DNA of 64,000 nt. Origin: Roseovarius sp. THAF27 (lineage in GTDB: Bacteria; Pseudomonadota; Alphaproteobacteria; Rhodobacterales; Rhodobacteraceae). Under the pieces are notes generated by a model, which was not told the origin of the DNA, ran no database searches, and was given only the letters and a program-made list of their open reading frames with translations. Shown here one piece after another: positions 45,622-53,559 of the stretch. The translations under genes and the position numbers were made by a program. The first letter of the stretch is position 1. Each line of letters begins with the position of its first letter. The stretch lies in contig NZ_CP045393.1 in assembly GCF_009363655.1 (NCBI RefSeq), positions 868,001 to 932,000 of the forward strand. The letters are read 5' to 3'.

Positions 45622-45969
45622 TGGTACTTATCCTTTCAGGACATATTACTTGCGATGTGGCGCGAACATCTGCGGGGGCGCCATTACGCCGGGCATATGG
45701 CGTCATGGGTCCAGACTGCAAGAGCGGGCGGTGAAAGACAGCCCCGGCGCCACCTCTTTTTAAGTGGCCGATGCGGAAGAGATACACCCTAAGCGAAAAG
45801 CCGCTTGTTTTTAGTCGCCCAGGGCGAGACTTGGAACAAAGCCGCGCGACCCGCGTTCAAAGGGGTTTTTCTTCGGCGCGGACAAAGCCGGCACGAAAAA
45901 GGCCCGGGCCGATCTGTGTCGGTCCGGGCCTTGCCTGTTCGGGGAACGCGCTGGCGCGCGTCTGCAGGT
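45622..45969. other. Spacer between the two outer-membrane protein genes
   Basis: 348 bp with no gene. It holds the terminator of the upstream copy (45896-45932) and the promoter region of the downstream copy. The leader 'CTGAAAGGATA' immediately before the start is shared with the leader of the second gene. Nothing else was recognised. Confidence 0.7.
45896..45932 (-). terminator. Terminator of the second outer-membrane protein gene
   Basis: AAGGCCCGG (45899-45907) pairs with CCGGGCCTT (45924-45932). On the minus strand the stem is followed by a run of T. It lies 38 bp beyond the stop of the gene at 45970. Confidence 0.85.
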
Positions 45970-46572
45970 TTAGAAGCGGAACGTGCCGCGCACCTGGAGC
46001 GTCGTGGCTTCGACGTCGACCGCGGTGCTGTTGTAGTCGTCGAACTCGTGATAGAGCAGTTCGCCGCCCATCGAGAAGTTCTGCGTGATCATGTGCTCGT
46101 AGCCGGCACCGACGAAGTAGCCGTCGTCACTGCCGAGGGTGTCGGTATCGGCCTGGGCATACCCGCCGGTGGCATAGAGCAGGCCGTCGCCCAGCTTGTA
46201 GCCGCCGCGGGCCTTGGCGCGGAACACGTTTTCGACCGTGGCGGCATTGTTGGCCACGCCGATGTCGGCGAAGTCGTAGTCCAGGCCGCCACCGAGCACA
46301 AATGTGCCGAAGTCGTAATCGTAACCCGCGGTCACACCGCCGATCACGCCGTCATCGCTGCCACCAACGTTGGAGTCGACATCGCCATAGCCCAGCTGGG
46401 CACCACCGTAAAAGCCGGTCCAGTCGGGGCCGACATTGGTCGGGACCGGGGCCACCGGGGCGGGGGCCGCGACGGTGTTGTCTTCCAGCGGGGGCGTGGT
46501 GTTGCCTGCGAATGCGGGGGCGGCGCCAAGGGCAAGGGCGGTCGCGAGGATTGGTGTTGCTCGTTTCATCAT
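45970..46572 (-). CDS. Outer-membrane beta-barrel protein (second of a tandem pair)
   Basis: A 200-residue paralogue of the protein at 45025, with signal peptide, the linker 'VAAPAPVAPVPTNVGP' and barrel strands 'WTGFYGGAQLGYGDVD', 'VIGGVTAGYDYDFGTFVLGGGLDYDFADIG' and 'FSMGGELLYHEFDDYNST'. It has the same C-terminal 'LQVRGTFRF'. Two adjacent ATGs exist (46572 and 46569). The second aligns better with the paralogue, while AGGA sits six or nine bases upstream. Each copy has its own terminator, so they may be expressed independently. Confidence 0.88.
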   Translation of the reverse strand: MMKRATPILATALALGAAPAFAGNTTPPLEDNTVAAPAPVAPVPTNVGPDWTGFYGGAQLGYGDVDSNVGGSDDGVIGGVTAGYDYDFGTFVLGGGLDYDFADIGVANNAATVENVFRAKARGGYKLGDGLLYATGGYAQADTDTLGSDDGYFVGAGYEHMITQNFSMGGELLYHEFDDYNSTAVDVEATTLQVRGTFRF

Positions 46573-46888
46573 GCTATCCTTTCAGCAAGTTCTGCTTCGT
46601 TCCGCAGCGCGTCTTAACGGCGCTGTGTCGGGCAGATATGGCCTTGACCGCCGACACCGCAAGGGGGGTGCCGGAGCACGTTCGATCACCTGCGCGTGAG
46701 TGGCGGCCAGGTGCCGGAAACGGGGCGTTTTTCGGGCGGAAAGCCGCTGAAAAACACCTTTTTATCAGGGTGTAGGCGCGGATATTCGCCGGTTTCAGGC
46801 GGCGTTGTTCGCACATGATCATGCGGTGTGCGCTGGTGCAGGGCGCGGGCCGGGCTGCGTCGGTCGGTTGCGGGGCGGAGGGCCGCGG
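46573..46888. other. Spacer upstream of the outer-membrane protein pair
   Basis: 316 bp with no gene recognised on either strand. It should contain the promoter of the second outer-membrane protein gene next to the 'CTGAAAGGATA' leader, and the 3' end of the DUF1489 transcript. No clear terminator hairpin was found. Confidence 0.6.
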
Positions 46889-47350
46889 TCAGAGCACGCC
46901 GATATCGGCCAGCGCAGCGCTGAGATCCGCCGGCAGCGCGTCTTCGTCCTGGCGGTTTTGCGGCAGGTCGGCGGGGGCGTCGGCGGGCGCGAGGTAGCGC
47001 CAGCCCTGGAACGGGCGCTTGCGGGCGGTGGTGGTGCGGATGATCTGAGGGTCCAGCACGATGCCGCAGCGGCGGATCCCGTCGGCGCGGGTCACCTCGT
47101 CAAGGCGCAGGATGCGCTGGCGGCACTGGATGAGGCCCTGGATGACCCAGTAGATCGAGCCGCCCTCGAGCAGCTCGGCCTCGCGCCGGGGCCACATGCG
47201 GGTGACGTGGCGCGGCAGGCCGTCGGGGCCGTGGGCCTGTTTGTTGGATTGCCATTCGATCAGGCTTTCGACGGTTTCCGAGCCGACCGAGAGCTTGACG
47301 AGATGTATTTTCGGATCTGCCACGACTGTCCCCATGTCCACCAGTTTCAT
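46889..47350 (-). CDS. DUF1489 family protein
   Basis: A 153-residue protein matching DUF1489: 'IHLVKLSVGSETVESLIEWQ', 'PRHVTRMWPRREAELLEGGSIYWVIQGLIQCRQRILRLDEVTRADGIRRCGIVLDPQIIRT' and 'KRPFQGWRYLAPADAPADLP'. The family is confined to alphaproteobacteria and its role is unknown. 'CGIVLDPQ' and 'RPFQGWRYL' are the most conserved elements. Start choice is uncertain: the first ATG (47350) has AGGA four bases before it, and a second at residue 6 has GGTGG. It is divergent from nrdJ. Confidence 0.88.
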   Translation of the reverse strand: MKLVDMGTVVADPKIHLVKLSVGSETVESLIEWQSNKQAHGPDGLPRHVTRMWPRREAELLEGGSIYWVIQGLIQCRQRILRLDEVTRADGIRRCGIVLDPQIIRTTTARKRPFQGWRYLAPADAPADLPQNRQDEDALPADLSAALADIGVL

Positions 47351-47473
47351 ATCCTATGGTCGGGGCGGGGGAATTCAAGCGGGTGCCACCTTGTGGTGTG
47401 CCGATGGCACGCAGGGTTGATTTGCGTTCGGGCCACGCAGGCCTTGGGGGCGGGGCCCCCAAACCCCCTTTTT

Positions 47474-47531
47474 ATGGGGGACCAGTCCCCCATGCCCCCG
47501 GCCTGATATGGGGGACCAGTCCCCCATGCCC
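47474..47531. repeat. Two tandem hairpin repeats
   Basis: ATGGGGGA-CCAG-TCCCCCAT followed by GCCCC occurs at 47474-47498 and again at 47508-47531, with a 9-base gap. Each copy is an 8-bp stem with a CCAG loop. Confidence 0.8.
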
Positions 47532-47613
47532 CCTGGGATATTTTCGGCCAGAGGAAAGGGCTGCAGGGTGGTAGAAGATGGTTCGGATGGATTGACCCGA
47601 GCGGCTACAACGA

Positions 47614-47661
47614 CTAGTGTGTTACGTCTCGCTCGCCACTATCGCTGCCCAAAAACACTAG
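47614..47661. promoter_or_regulatory. Inverted CTAGTGT/ACACTAG pair upstream of nrdJ (NrdR-box candidate)
   Basis: CTAGTGT at 47614-47620 and ACACTAG at 47655-47661 are perfect inverted repeats centred 41 bp apart, about four helical turns. The second is 17 bp before the nrdJ start. The ACACTA half-site resembles the end of NrdR boxes that control ribonucleotide reductase genes. The match to the full 16-bp consensus is incomplete. Confidence 0.4.
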
Positions 47662-47678
47662 ACAAAACAGGTCCTCGC

Positions 47679-49937
47679 ATGACTCGATTCGCCGCTCCTA
47701 TCGCCGAGGCCATCTGGGATATGAAGTACCGCCTGAAAGAGGCGGACGGGACGCCCATGGATGGCACGGTGGAGGACAGCTGGCGCCGGATCGCGCGGGC
47801 GGTGGCGCAGGCCGAGGACGACCCCGGGATCTGGGAAGAGCGGTTCTATCGCGCGCTGGAGGATTTCAGGTTCCTGCCCGCGGGGCGGATCACGGCGGGC
47901 GCTGGCACGGGCCGGGCGGTGACGCTGTTCAACTGTTTCGTGATGGGCACGATCCCCGACAGCATGAGCGGCATCTTCGAAGGTCTGCGCGAGGCGGCGC
48001 TGACCATGCAGCAGGGCGGCGGGATCGGGTACGACTTCTCGACCATCCGGCCGAAGGGCGCATTGGTCGAGGGTGTGGCGGCCGATGCCAGCGGGCCGCT
48101 GAGCTTCATGGATGTGTGGGACGCGATGTGCCGCACGATCATGAGTGCCGGCAGCCGGCGCGGGGCGATGATGGCGACGATGCGCTGCGATCACCCGGAT
48201 GTCGAGGAGTTCATCGCGGTCAAGGGCGACGCGGCGCGGCTGCGGATGTTCAACCTGAGCGTTCTGGTGACCGATGATTTCATGGAGGCCGTGAAGGCGG
48301 ACGGGCCGTGGGAACTGGTCTTTGGCGGCAAGGTCTACAAGACGGTGCAGGCGCGGGACCTGTGGAACCGGATCATGCGGGCGACCTACGATTTCGCCGA
48401 GCCGGGCGTGATCTTCATCGACCGGATCAACAAGGCCAACAACCTGCATTATGCCGAGACGATCGCGGCGACGAACCCCTGTGGCGAGCAGCCGTTGCCG
48501 CCCTATGGCGCGTGCCTTTTGGGGTCGATCAACCTGGCGCGGCTGGTGACGGAGCCGTTCCAGGCGGGCGCGGGCATCGGCGAGGACGCGCTGGCCGAGC
48601 TGGTGGGCACGGCGGTGCGGATGATGGACAACGTGGTGGACGTGTCGAAATTTCCGCTGCCCGAGCAGCGCGCCGAGGCGCAGGCCAAGCGGCGGATCGG
48701 GCTGGGGGTCACCGGGCTGGCCGACGCGCTGTTGATGTGCGGGCTGCGCTATGGCGATGACGAGGCGGCGGCGCAGTGCGAGGCGTGGATGAAGGCGATT
48801 GCGCGGGCGGCTTACCTGGCGTCGGTCGAGCTGGCCAAGGAGAAGGGGGCGTTTCCGCTGTTCGAGGCGGAGCCGTACCTGCAAAGCGGCATGATGCAGG
48901 CGATGGACGAGGACGTGCGCGCGGCGGTGGCCGAGCACGGCATCCGCAACGCGCTGTTGACCAGCGTGGCGCCTACCGGGACGATCAGCCTTTATGCTGG
49001 CAACGTGAGTTCAGGGATCGAGCCGGTCTTTGCCTATTCCTACACCCGCAAGGTGTTGCAGAAGGATGGCAGCCGCACAGAGGAAGAGGTGGTGGATTAC
49101 GCCGTGCAGATGTGGCGCGAGACGAAAGGCGATGCGGAGCTGCCGGAGTATTTCGTCAATGCCCAGACGCTGGAGCCGCAGGCGCATGTGAAGATGCAGG
49201 CCGCCGCGCAGAAATGGGTCGACTCGAGCATTTCCAAGACGATCAACGTGCCCGCCGATATCGGGTTCGAGGCGTTCAAGGAAGTCTACATGCAGGCCTG
49301 GGACACCGGCTGCAAGGGGTGCACGACCTACCGGCCCAACGACATCACCGGCAGCGTGCTGAGCGTGGAGTCGGAGGACAAGGTGCCGATGCCCGTGGAG
49401 GGCGGCGAGGTGGTCTATATGTCCGAGCCGCTGGACCGGCCGACGGAGCTGGAGGGCGCGACCTACAAGCTGAAATGGCCCGACAGCAGTCATGCGATTT
49501 ACGTCACCGTGAACGATATCGTGCTGGACGGGCGGCGGCGGCCCTTCGAGGTGTTCATCAACTCCAAGAACATGGAGCATTTCGCCTGGACCGTGGCGCT
49601 GACGCGGATGATCAGTGCGGTGTTCCGGCGGGGCGGCGACGTGAGTTTCGTGGTCGAGGAGCTGAAGGCGGTGTTCGATCCGCGCGGCGGCGCGTGGATG
49701 AACGGCAAGTACATCCCCTCGATGCTGGCCGCGATCGGCGGCGTGCTGGAGAACCACATGATCAATATCGGCTTTCTCGAAGGCGAGGGGCTGGGCCTGA
49801 AGGAAGACCCGACGGCCAACGTGGTGAACCTGGAGGCGCCGCGCGGCCCGGCCTGTCCGTCCTGCGGCAGCTATGACATGCGCAAGGTCGAAGGCTGCCT
49901 GACCTGTGCGTCCTGCGGTCATTCGAAATGCGCGTGA
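47679..49937 (+). CDS. nrdJ: Adenosylcobalamin-dependent (class II) ribonucleoside-diphosphate reductase
   Basis: A 752-residue reductase that makes deoxyribonucleotides under any oxygen tension using vitamin B12. Active-site features are the first redox Cys in 'TLFNCFVMGTIPDSM', 'NPCGEQPLPPYGACLLGSINLARLV' (N-x-C-x-E, radical Cys) and 'APTGTISLYAGNVSSGIEPVFAYSYTRKV'. The C-terminal Cys cluster 'PACPSCGSYDMRKVEGCLTCASCGHSKC' has a zinc-ribbon look. The ATG at 47679 begins 'MTRFAAPIAEAIWDMKYR', typical of alphaproteobacterial NrdJ. It is the sole reductase gene seen here. Confidence 0.96.
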   Translation: MTRFAAPIAEAIWDMKYRLKEADGTPMDGTVEDSWRRIARAVAQAEDDPGIWEERFYRALEDFRFLPAGRITAGAGTGRAVTLFNCFVMGTIPDSMSGIFEGLREAALTMQQGGGIGYDFSTIRPKGALVEGVAADASGPLSFMDVWDAMCRTIMSAGSRRGAMMATMRCDHPDVEEFIAVKGDAARLRMFNLSVLVTDDFMEAVKADGPWELVFGGKVYKTVQARDLWNRIMRATYDFAEPGVIFIDRINKANNLHYAETIAATNPCGEQPLPPYGACLLGSINLARLVTEPFQAGAGIGEDALAELVGTAVRMMDNVVDVSKFPLPEQRAEAQAKRRIGLGVTGLADALLMCGLRYGDDEAAAQCEAWMKAIARAAYLASVELAKEKGAFPLFEAEPYLQSGMMQAMDEDVRAAVAEHGIRNALLTSVAPTGTISLYAGNVSSGIEPVFAYSYTRKVLQKDGSRTEEEVVDYAVQMWRETKGDAELPEYFVNAQTLEPQAHVKMQAAAQKWVDSSISKTINVPADIGFEAFKEVYMQAWDTGCKGCTTYRPNDITGSVLSVESEDKVPMPVEGGEVVYMSEPLDRPTELEGATYKLKWPDSSHAIYVTVNDIVLDGRRRPFEVFINSKNMEHFAWTVALTRMISAVFRRGGDVSFVVEELKAVFDPRGGAWMNGKYIPSMLAAIGGVLENHMINIGFLEGEGLGLKEDPTANVVNLEAPRGPACPSCGSYDMRKVEGCLTCASCGHSKCA

Positions 49938-50348
49938 GGCGGGCAGAGGGACCGCGCTGTTCTGACTACCAATTAATGGCCACCGGCGGGCTTGAAATGT
50001 CCATTTTGCAAGCGAAAAAGGTCAATCGGGCGTAGGCGCTGGATTTTCCGGTATTAATGCGGTTTCTTGCGCGAGCGAGGGTTAGAGTCCGACCAGAGGG
50101 GTTTGGTAAGTGGAAACCCGCAACAGAAGCGTCACTGGGGATTGTTCTTGGGTTTGGTCAGGGCCGACAGCGCTCTTGGGCTTGCGCGCAGCAGTTATCT
50201 TTCTCCAGTTCACCGAGATGAGTGCGTCAGCCATTTTTTGAAGCTATTGGGTGAGGCGATAGGCAACACTGGAACGACGACCCACGAAATGGCGCGCATG
50301 AAAAAAAGGGCGGCTTTCGCCGCCCTTCTTCGAGAACCATTTGGTTTT
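49938..50348. other. Gene-free stretch after nrdJ
   Basis: 411 bp. Apart from the terminator at 50301-50327 I recognise nothing. The sequence looks less GC-rich than the neighbouring nrdJ gene, and the open frames in it lack start signals or similarity. Confidence 0.55.
50301..50327 (-). terminator. Rho-independent terminator of the small leftward gene
   Basis: A perfect 9-bp stem AAGGGCGGC-TTTC-GCCGCCCTT. On the minus strand it is followed by seven T residues (A-run at 50301-50307). It lies 22 bp after the stop at 50349. Confidence 0.92.
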
Positions 50349-50622
50349 TCATGCAGATCGCCAGCGCTGCAGTGCAACTTCGACTCGCGCATGCGCCAGA
50401 ATGGCTTCGTGTTTCGAGTAATACCCGTCGCAGAACTGGTGACCGTAAGTGTCTTCGCAAGTATTTTCGATCATTCCGACCGATCCGCGTGTAGTGCCGG
50501 CCTACCCAGACGCGGACCCGAGAAAGGCTGTGCTTCTCGATGAGCCATAGAGTCATGTCGCAGATATCATGCTCCATCCCGAATTCGTCAGCATAGATGT
50601 TCAGGCGGCGCTTGCGCGCCAC
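50349..50622 (-). pseudogene. Small gene with an apparent single-base frameshift
   Basis: Two adjoining frames look coding. The first (from GTG at 50622) reads 'VARKRRLNIYADEFGMEHDICDMTLWLIEKHSLSRVRVWVGRHYTRIG'. From about 50480 the sensible sequence continues one frame over as 'GMIENTCEDTYGHQFCDGYYSKHEAILAHARVEVALQRWRSA' and stops at 50349, exactly before a strong terminator. The first frame instead degrades into Arg/Cys-rich sequence through the terminator. I read this as one small protein of about 90 residues broken by an extra base. A separate 41-residue gene starting at ATG 50474 is the alternative. No family was recognised. Confidence 0.6.
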
Positions 50623-50647
50623 CTGAAGTACATTGCTTGCTCCGATT

Positions 50648-51013
50648 TCACTCGGCTCGAGGGAACCGCGCGAGGAGCTCGCTGACGCGCGCTCCGTGCC
50701 AGAGGGTCATGCCTGAGGCTGGTAAACCCCGTTCGCGACCGATCCGGTCGAGCGACGAGGGCGTCTGGTCTGCCAGGACGCTGTGAATGTCGCGCAGCGC
50801 GGCCTCGACGGCATCTGTATCCGGGATCGGCTGACCGAAGGCGGCATGCAGGTCACAGAGCGCCGCGAACCCAATCGGATCATCGAGCGTATCCAGCAGC
50901 TCGCAGAGGCTCGCGCCGTGGCGGCGGAGGTGTTGCTCCACAGAGTAAGCCGCGCCGAGACGCGCCTCGGCGATGTCGAGGGTGGTGGTGTTGAGGGTTG
51001 TGGTATTGAGCAT
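50648..51013 (-). CDS. Unrecognised 121-residue protein
   Basis: The product begins with a repeated 'TTLNTTTLD' and continues 'IAEARLGAAYSVEQHLRRHGASLCELLDTLDDPIGFAALCDLHAAFGQPIPDTDAVEAALRDIHSVLADQ'. It is helical and acidic with two Cys. GGGAGA precedes the ATG. No known family. Its 'HLRRHGASLCELLDTLDD' has a loose counterpart in the protein at 51332 ('HFDKHGSALCNAAGLIDG'), so the two may be distant paralogues. The next gene downstream in the same direction is the frameshifted one at 50349. Confidence 0.6.
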   Translation of the reverse strand: MLNTTTLNTTTLDIAEARLGAAYSVEQHLRRHGASLCELLDTLDDPIGFAALCDLHAAFGQPIPDTDAVEAALRDIHSVLADQTPSSLDRIGRERGLPASGMTLWHGARVSELLARFPRAE

Positions 51014-51331
51014 GATGTTCTCCCTTCATGCAGTGGCGGAAACGGTGCTGGTGTGCCTGGTTCATCGGCGTCATGTTCCGTCGCAGGGAGAAGGTGGGCG
51101 TTGGCAGGTTCCTTTCGGTTGTTCTCAACTGCTGGTGTTCGGTGCTGGTGATGAGAACATTGGTCGTTCATCGGGATGACGAAGAAGAAATCTACTGGGC
51201 GCTGATTTTTTCTGCTGTCGCGCTGCATCGGCGAAGACTTTCCACGACGGTGGAAGGCTGGGTATCGGACCTTGTATTCATCCGAGGGCATGACGCCGAC
51301 CGTGCAAACCGCGCATGGCCGGCGCCGCAGG
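51014..51331. other. Spacer between two unrecognised small genes
   Basis: 318 bp. Promoter elements for the gene at 50648 should lie near its start. No gene, hairpin terminator or repeat was recognised. Confidence 0.5.
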
Positions 51332-51745
51332 TCAAGCGGCGTCCCGCGCCGGGAGGGCAAGCGCCAGCGCATCGCGCTCGTCGTCCAGTTCTCCGATCTC
51401 GACGAGGAGGTCATAGAGCCGGTCGGTGAGCAGGCAGAGCTCTTCCACCTCGATGCTCGCGGGATCGAGGAGGCTCCAGTGTGACAGGTCCGGTTCGAGC
51501 TCGTCGATGACGGGGTCGAGGGACAGGAGCCGGTGCAGATCGACGAGCCTGCGCCGCGTCGCCCGGTCAAGTCGCGACGCTTCGCGCAAGCCGGTCATCA
51601 AACGCAGGACGCGGGCCGTTCCGGCCTCGCCGTCGATTAGCCCCGCGGCGTTGCAAAGAGCCGATCCGTGCTTGTCGAAATGCGCCCGTGCGGCAGCAAG
51701 TTGCAGGTCTGCGGACAGGGTCTTCGTAGGTAAGTTGCGCAGCAT
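51332..51745 (-). CDS. Unrecognised 137-residue acidic protein
   Basis: The product 'MLRNLPTKTLSADLQLAAARAHFDKHGSALCNAAGLID...RLDRATRRRLVDLHRLLSLDPVIDELEPDLSHWSLLDPASIEVEELCLLTDRLYDLLVEIGELDDERDALALALPA' is helical and strongly acidic in its second half. The ATG at 51745 has GAGGAGG six bases upstream. A further in-frame ATG at 51802 also has a fair ribosome site and would add 19 residues. No family known. It forms an accessory pocket with the two small genes to its left. Confidence 0.6.
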   Translation of the reverse strand: MLRNLPTKTLSADLQLAAARAHFDKHGSALCNAAGLIDGEAGTARVLRLMTGLREASRLDRATRRRLVDLHRLLSLDPVIDELEPDLSHWSLLDPASIEVEELCLLTDRLYDLLVEIGELDDERDALALALPARDAA

Positions 51746-52271
51746 GGTGGTCCTCCTCGGTTGCGCATCTGCCGTTCGTGGCAGCATCAAGCCCGTCCGC
51801 ATGTTGTTTCTCCGAGATGATCCTCCTTTTTGCTGCCTCGGCTGAATGGTCGTTGTTTCGGTGTCTTGATATGGAGATTGGCCATTCGCCGGCGGCACGA
51901 AGCAAAAACTTCAGTTTTTTCGGCGCTCCCGGAAATCTCGCTTCCAGGGTCTTCAATCGGCCCCATGATGCCGATTGCCGATCTTCGCCGTTGGAGCAGG
52001 CGTCCCAAAGGATTTCTCTAATATCCACGGAAAATACAGTAGGCGGTCCAAACTTGAGGGCGACAGCCTCGTGGGACCTCTCGGACCTTCGCCGCGCTTA
52101 CTCAATTCTTGTCGCACCTGCGAGGGTCACCAGCAGGAAGGGCGGAGAGCAACCATTCGCTGCGGAACCTGCCAACATCCGCTTCGGTTGGATCTGCTGC
52201 ATCTTTCACCCAGTGTCTGTGCCTTCTGACCCGATGCCAAAGCAAAAGCCGACCCCGTTTAGACGGCGCGG
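51746..52271. other. Gene-free stretch before the aminotransferase gene
   Basis: 526 bp. It should contain the promoter of the leftward gene at 51745 and the end of the leftward aminotransferase transcript. A frame beginning GTG at 52028 lacks a ribosome site and overlaps the 51332 gene in another frame, so I did not call it. No hairpin terminator was identified. Confidence 0.5.
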
Positions 52272-53555
52272 TCAGGCCTTTGCTTCAATCGCCGCAGCCG
52301 CAGATTGGATCGCTTCAAGCGTCACGGCAAGGTCGTCCTCGGTCAGGGCGAGGCTTGGATATGTCTTGCCTGGAGATTTGAAGATCCCGTGGTGTCGCAA
52401 CGCGTCGTTCCAGAGTTTTGCGCGGCCGGCGTCGGCTGCTTGCACGGCCCTGTAGTCCCGCGCATCCTGCGCAGTGAAGACAACTTCAAACAGCGTCGCA
52501 TCGCCCACGATGCGATAGGGAATACCCGTTGGCTCAAGCGCGTCGCGGATCATGCCCCCGACCCTGTCACCAAGTTCGCGAAGCCGCGCATATTGTCCGT
52601 CGCGGCGCAGGATTTCGAGGCTTTTGAGCCCTGCCGCTGCCGCCACCGGGTTGCCCGAGAGCGTCCCGAGTTGCATGAGCCAGCCTTCCTCACCCACGGC
52701 GGCCTTGTCGAAATGCCCCATGATGTCGGCCCGCCCCACTGTCGCCGCGAGGGGGAAGCCGCCGCCGATCACCTTGCCCAAGGTACATAGGTCGGGCGTA
52801 ACGAAGTAGTGTTCCTGTGCACCGCCGTAGGCAAAACGAAAGCCCGTTACGACCTCGTCAAAGATCAGGACGATGCCGTATCGGGTGCACTCCTCGCGCA
52901 ACAATTCAAGAAAGCCCGGCGCGGGCGGGATGATGCGCTGCAGCGGCTCCACGATCAGACCGGCAATCTGCCCCTCATACTCGGCGAGAAGCGAGCGGAT
53001 GTAGTCGAAATCGTTGAAAGGCGCGATCAGCATTTCGTCGGCCACACTTTGAGGGATGCCGGCGCTGTCGGGCACCGCTTGCGGAAAATTCTCACGCCGT
53101 GAGGGGGCAAGGCTCATCTGCGCCTCGGCTGACATGCCGTGGTAGCCGCCCTCGAATTTGACGATCTTGTCGCGCCCGGTGAAGGCGCGGGCGAGGCGCA
53201 TTGCGTACATATCCGCCTCGCCGCCAGACGAGACATAGCGAAGTTGTTCGGCACAAGGGACGGCGCGGCAGATTTCCTCGGCCAGTTCGATGCCGAGCAC
53301 GTTGTTGGCGAAGAATGTCTGGCCTTTGGGGAGTTGTTCGAACACCGCGTCCAACACCTCGGGGTGGCCATGGCCCAAAAGCATGGGGCCCGATCCGATG
53401 AGGTAATCGACGTACTCTTTGCCGTCCTCATCCCAGACCCGAGACCCGCGGCCTTCGCGGATCACGATCGAGGGGTCGAAATTGCCAAAGCCCCCGGCGG
53501 GAAGCACGGCGCGGGCGCGCTCGGCCCATTCGGCTTGGGTGTGCTGTTTGTTCAT
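52272..53555 (-). CDS. Class III aminotransferase (glutamate-1-semialdehyde aminomutase-like)
   Basis: A 427-residue PLP enzyme. Family features are 'VWDEDGKEYVDYLIGSGPMLLGHGHPEVLDAV', 'YVSSGGEADMYAMRLARAFTGRDKIVKFEGGYHG', 'LIFDEVVTGFRFAYGGAQEHY' and the PLP lysine in 'LCTLGKVIGGGFPLAATVGR'. This is the subgroup near HemL and taurine/omega-amino-acid transaminases, and the real donor is not readable. It is third in the leftward operon, four bases after the enolase-superfamily gene, so it probably transfers the amino group of the pathway product or handles a semialdehyde. Confidence 0.88.
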   Translation of the reverse strand: MNKQHTQAEWAERARAVLPAGGFGNFDPSIVIREGRGSRVWDEDGKEYVDYLIGSGPMLLGHGHPEVLDAVFEQLPKGQTFFANNVLGIELAEEICRAVPCAEQLRYVSSGGEADMYAMRLARAFTGRDKIVKFEGGYHGMSAEAQMSLAPSRRENFPQAVPDSAGIPQSVADEMLIAPFNDFDYIRSLLAEYEGQIAGLIVEPLQRIIPPAPGFLELLREECTRYGIVLIFDEVVTGFRFAYGGAQEHYFVTPDLCTLGKVIGGGFPLAATVGRADIMGHFDKAAVGEEGWLMQLGTLSGNPVAAAAGLKSLEILRRDGQYARLRELGDRVGGMIRDALEPTGIPYRIVGDATLFEVVFTAQDARDYRAVQAADAGRAKLWNDALRHHGIFKSPGKTYPSLALTEDDLAVTLEAIQSAAAAIEAKA

Positions 53556-53559
53556 GTGT

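Larger units (their letters stand above)
47351..47678. other. Shared DUF1489/nrdJ upstream region
   Basis: 328 bp without a gene. It contains a pair of tandem hairpin repeats (47474-47531), the GC-rich 'gggggcggggccccc' just before them, and an inverted TAGTGT/ACACTA pair near nrdJ. I saw no cobalamin-riboswitch signature. Confidence 0.6.

Noticed and set aside
47351..47678. Cobalamin riboswitch for nrdJ
   Set aside because: No B12-box or matching core sequence could be found, only short hairpins.
51746..52271. Gene starting GTG at 52028 on the minus strand
   Set aside because: No ribosome site is present, and the frame runs into the 51332 gene in another phase.
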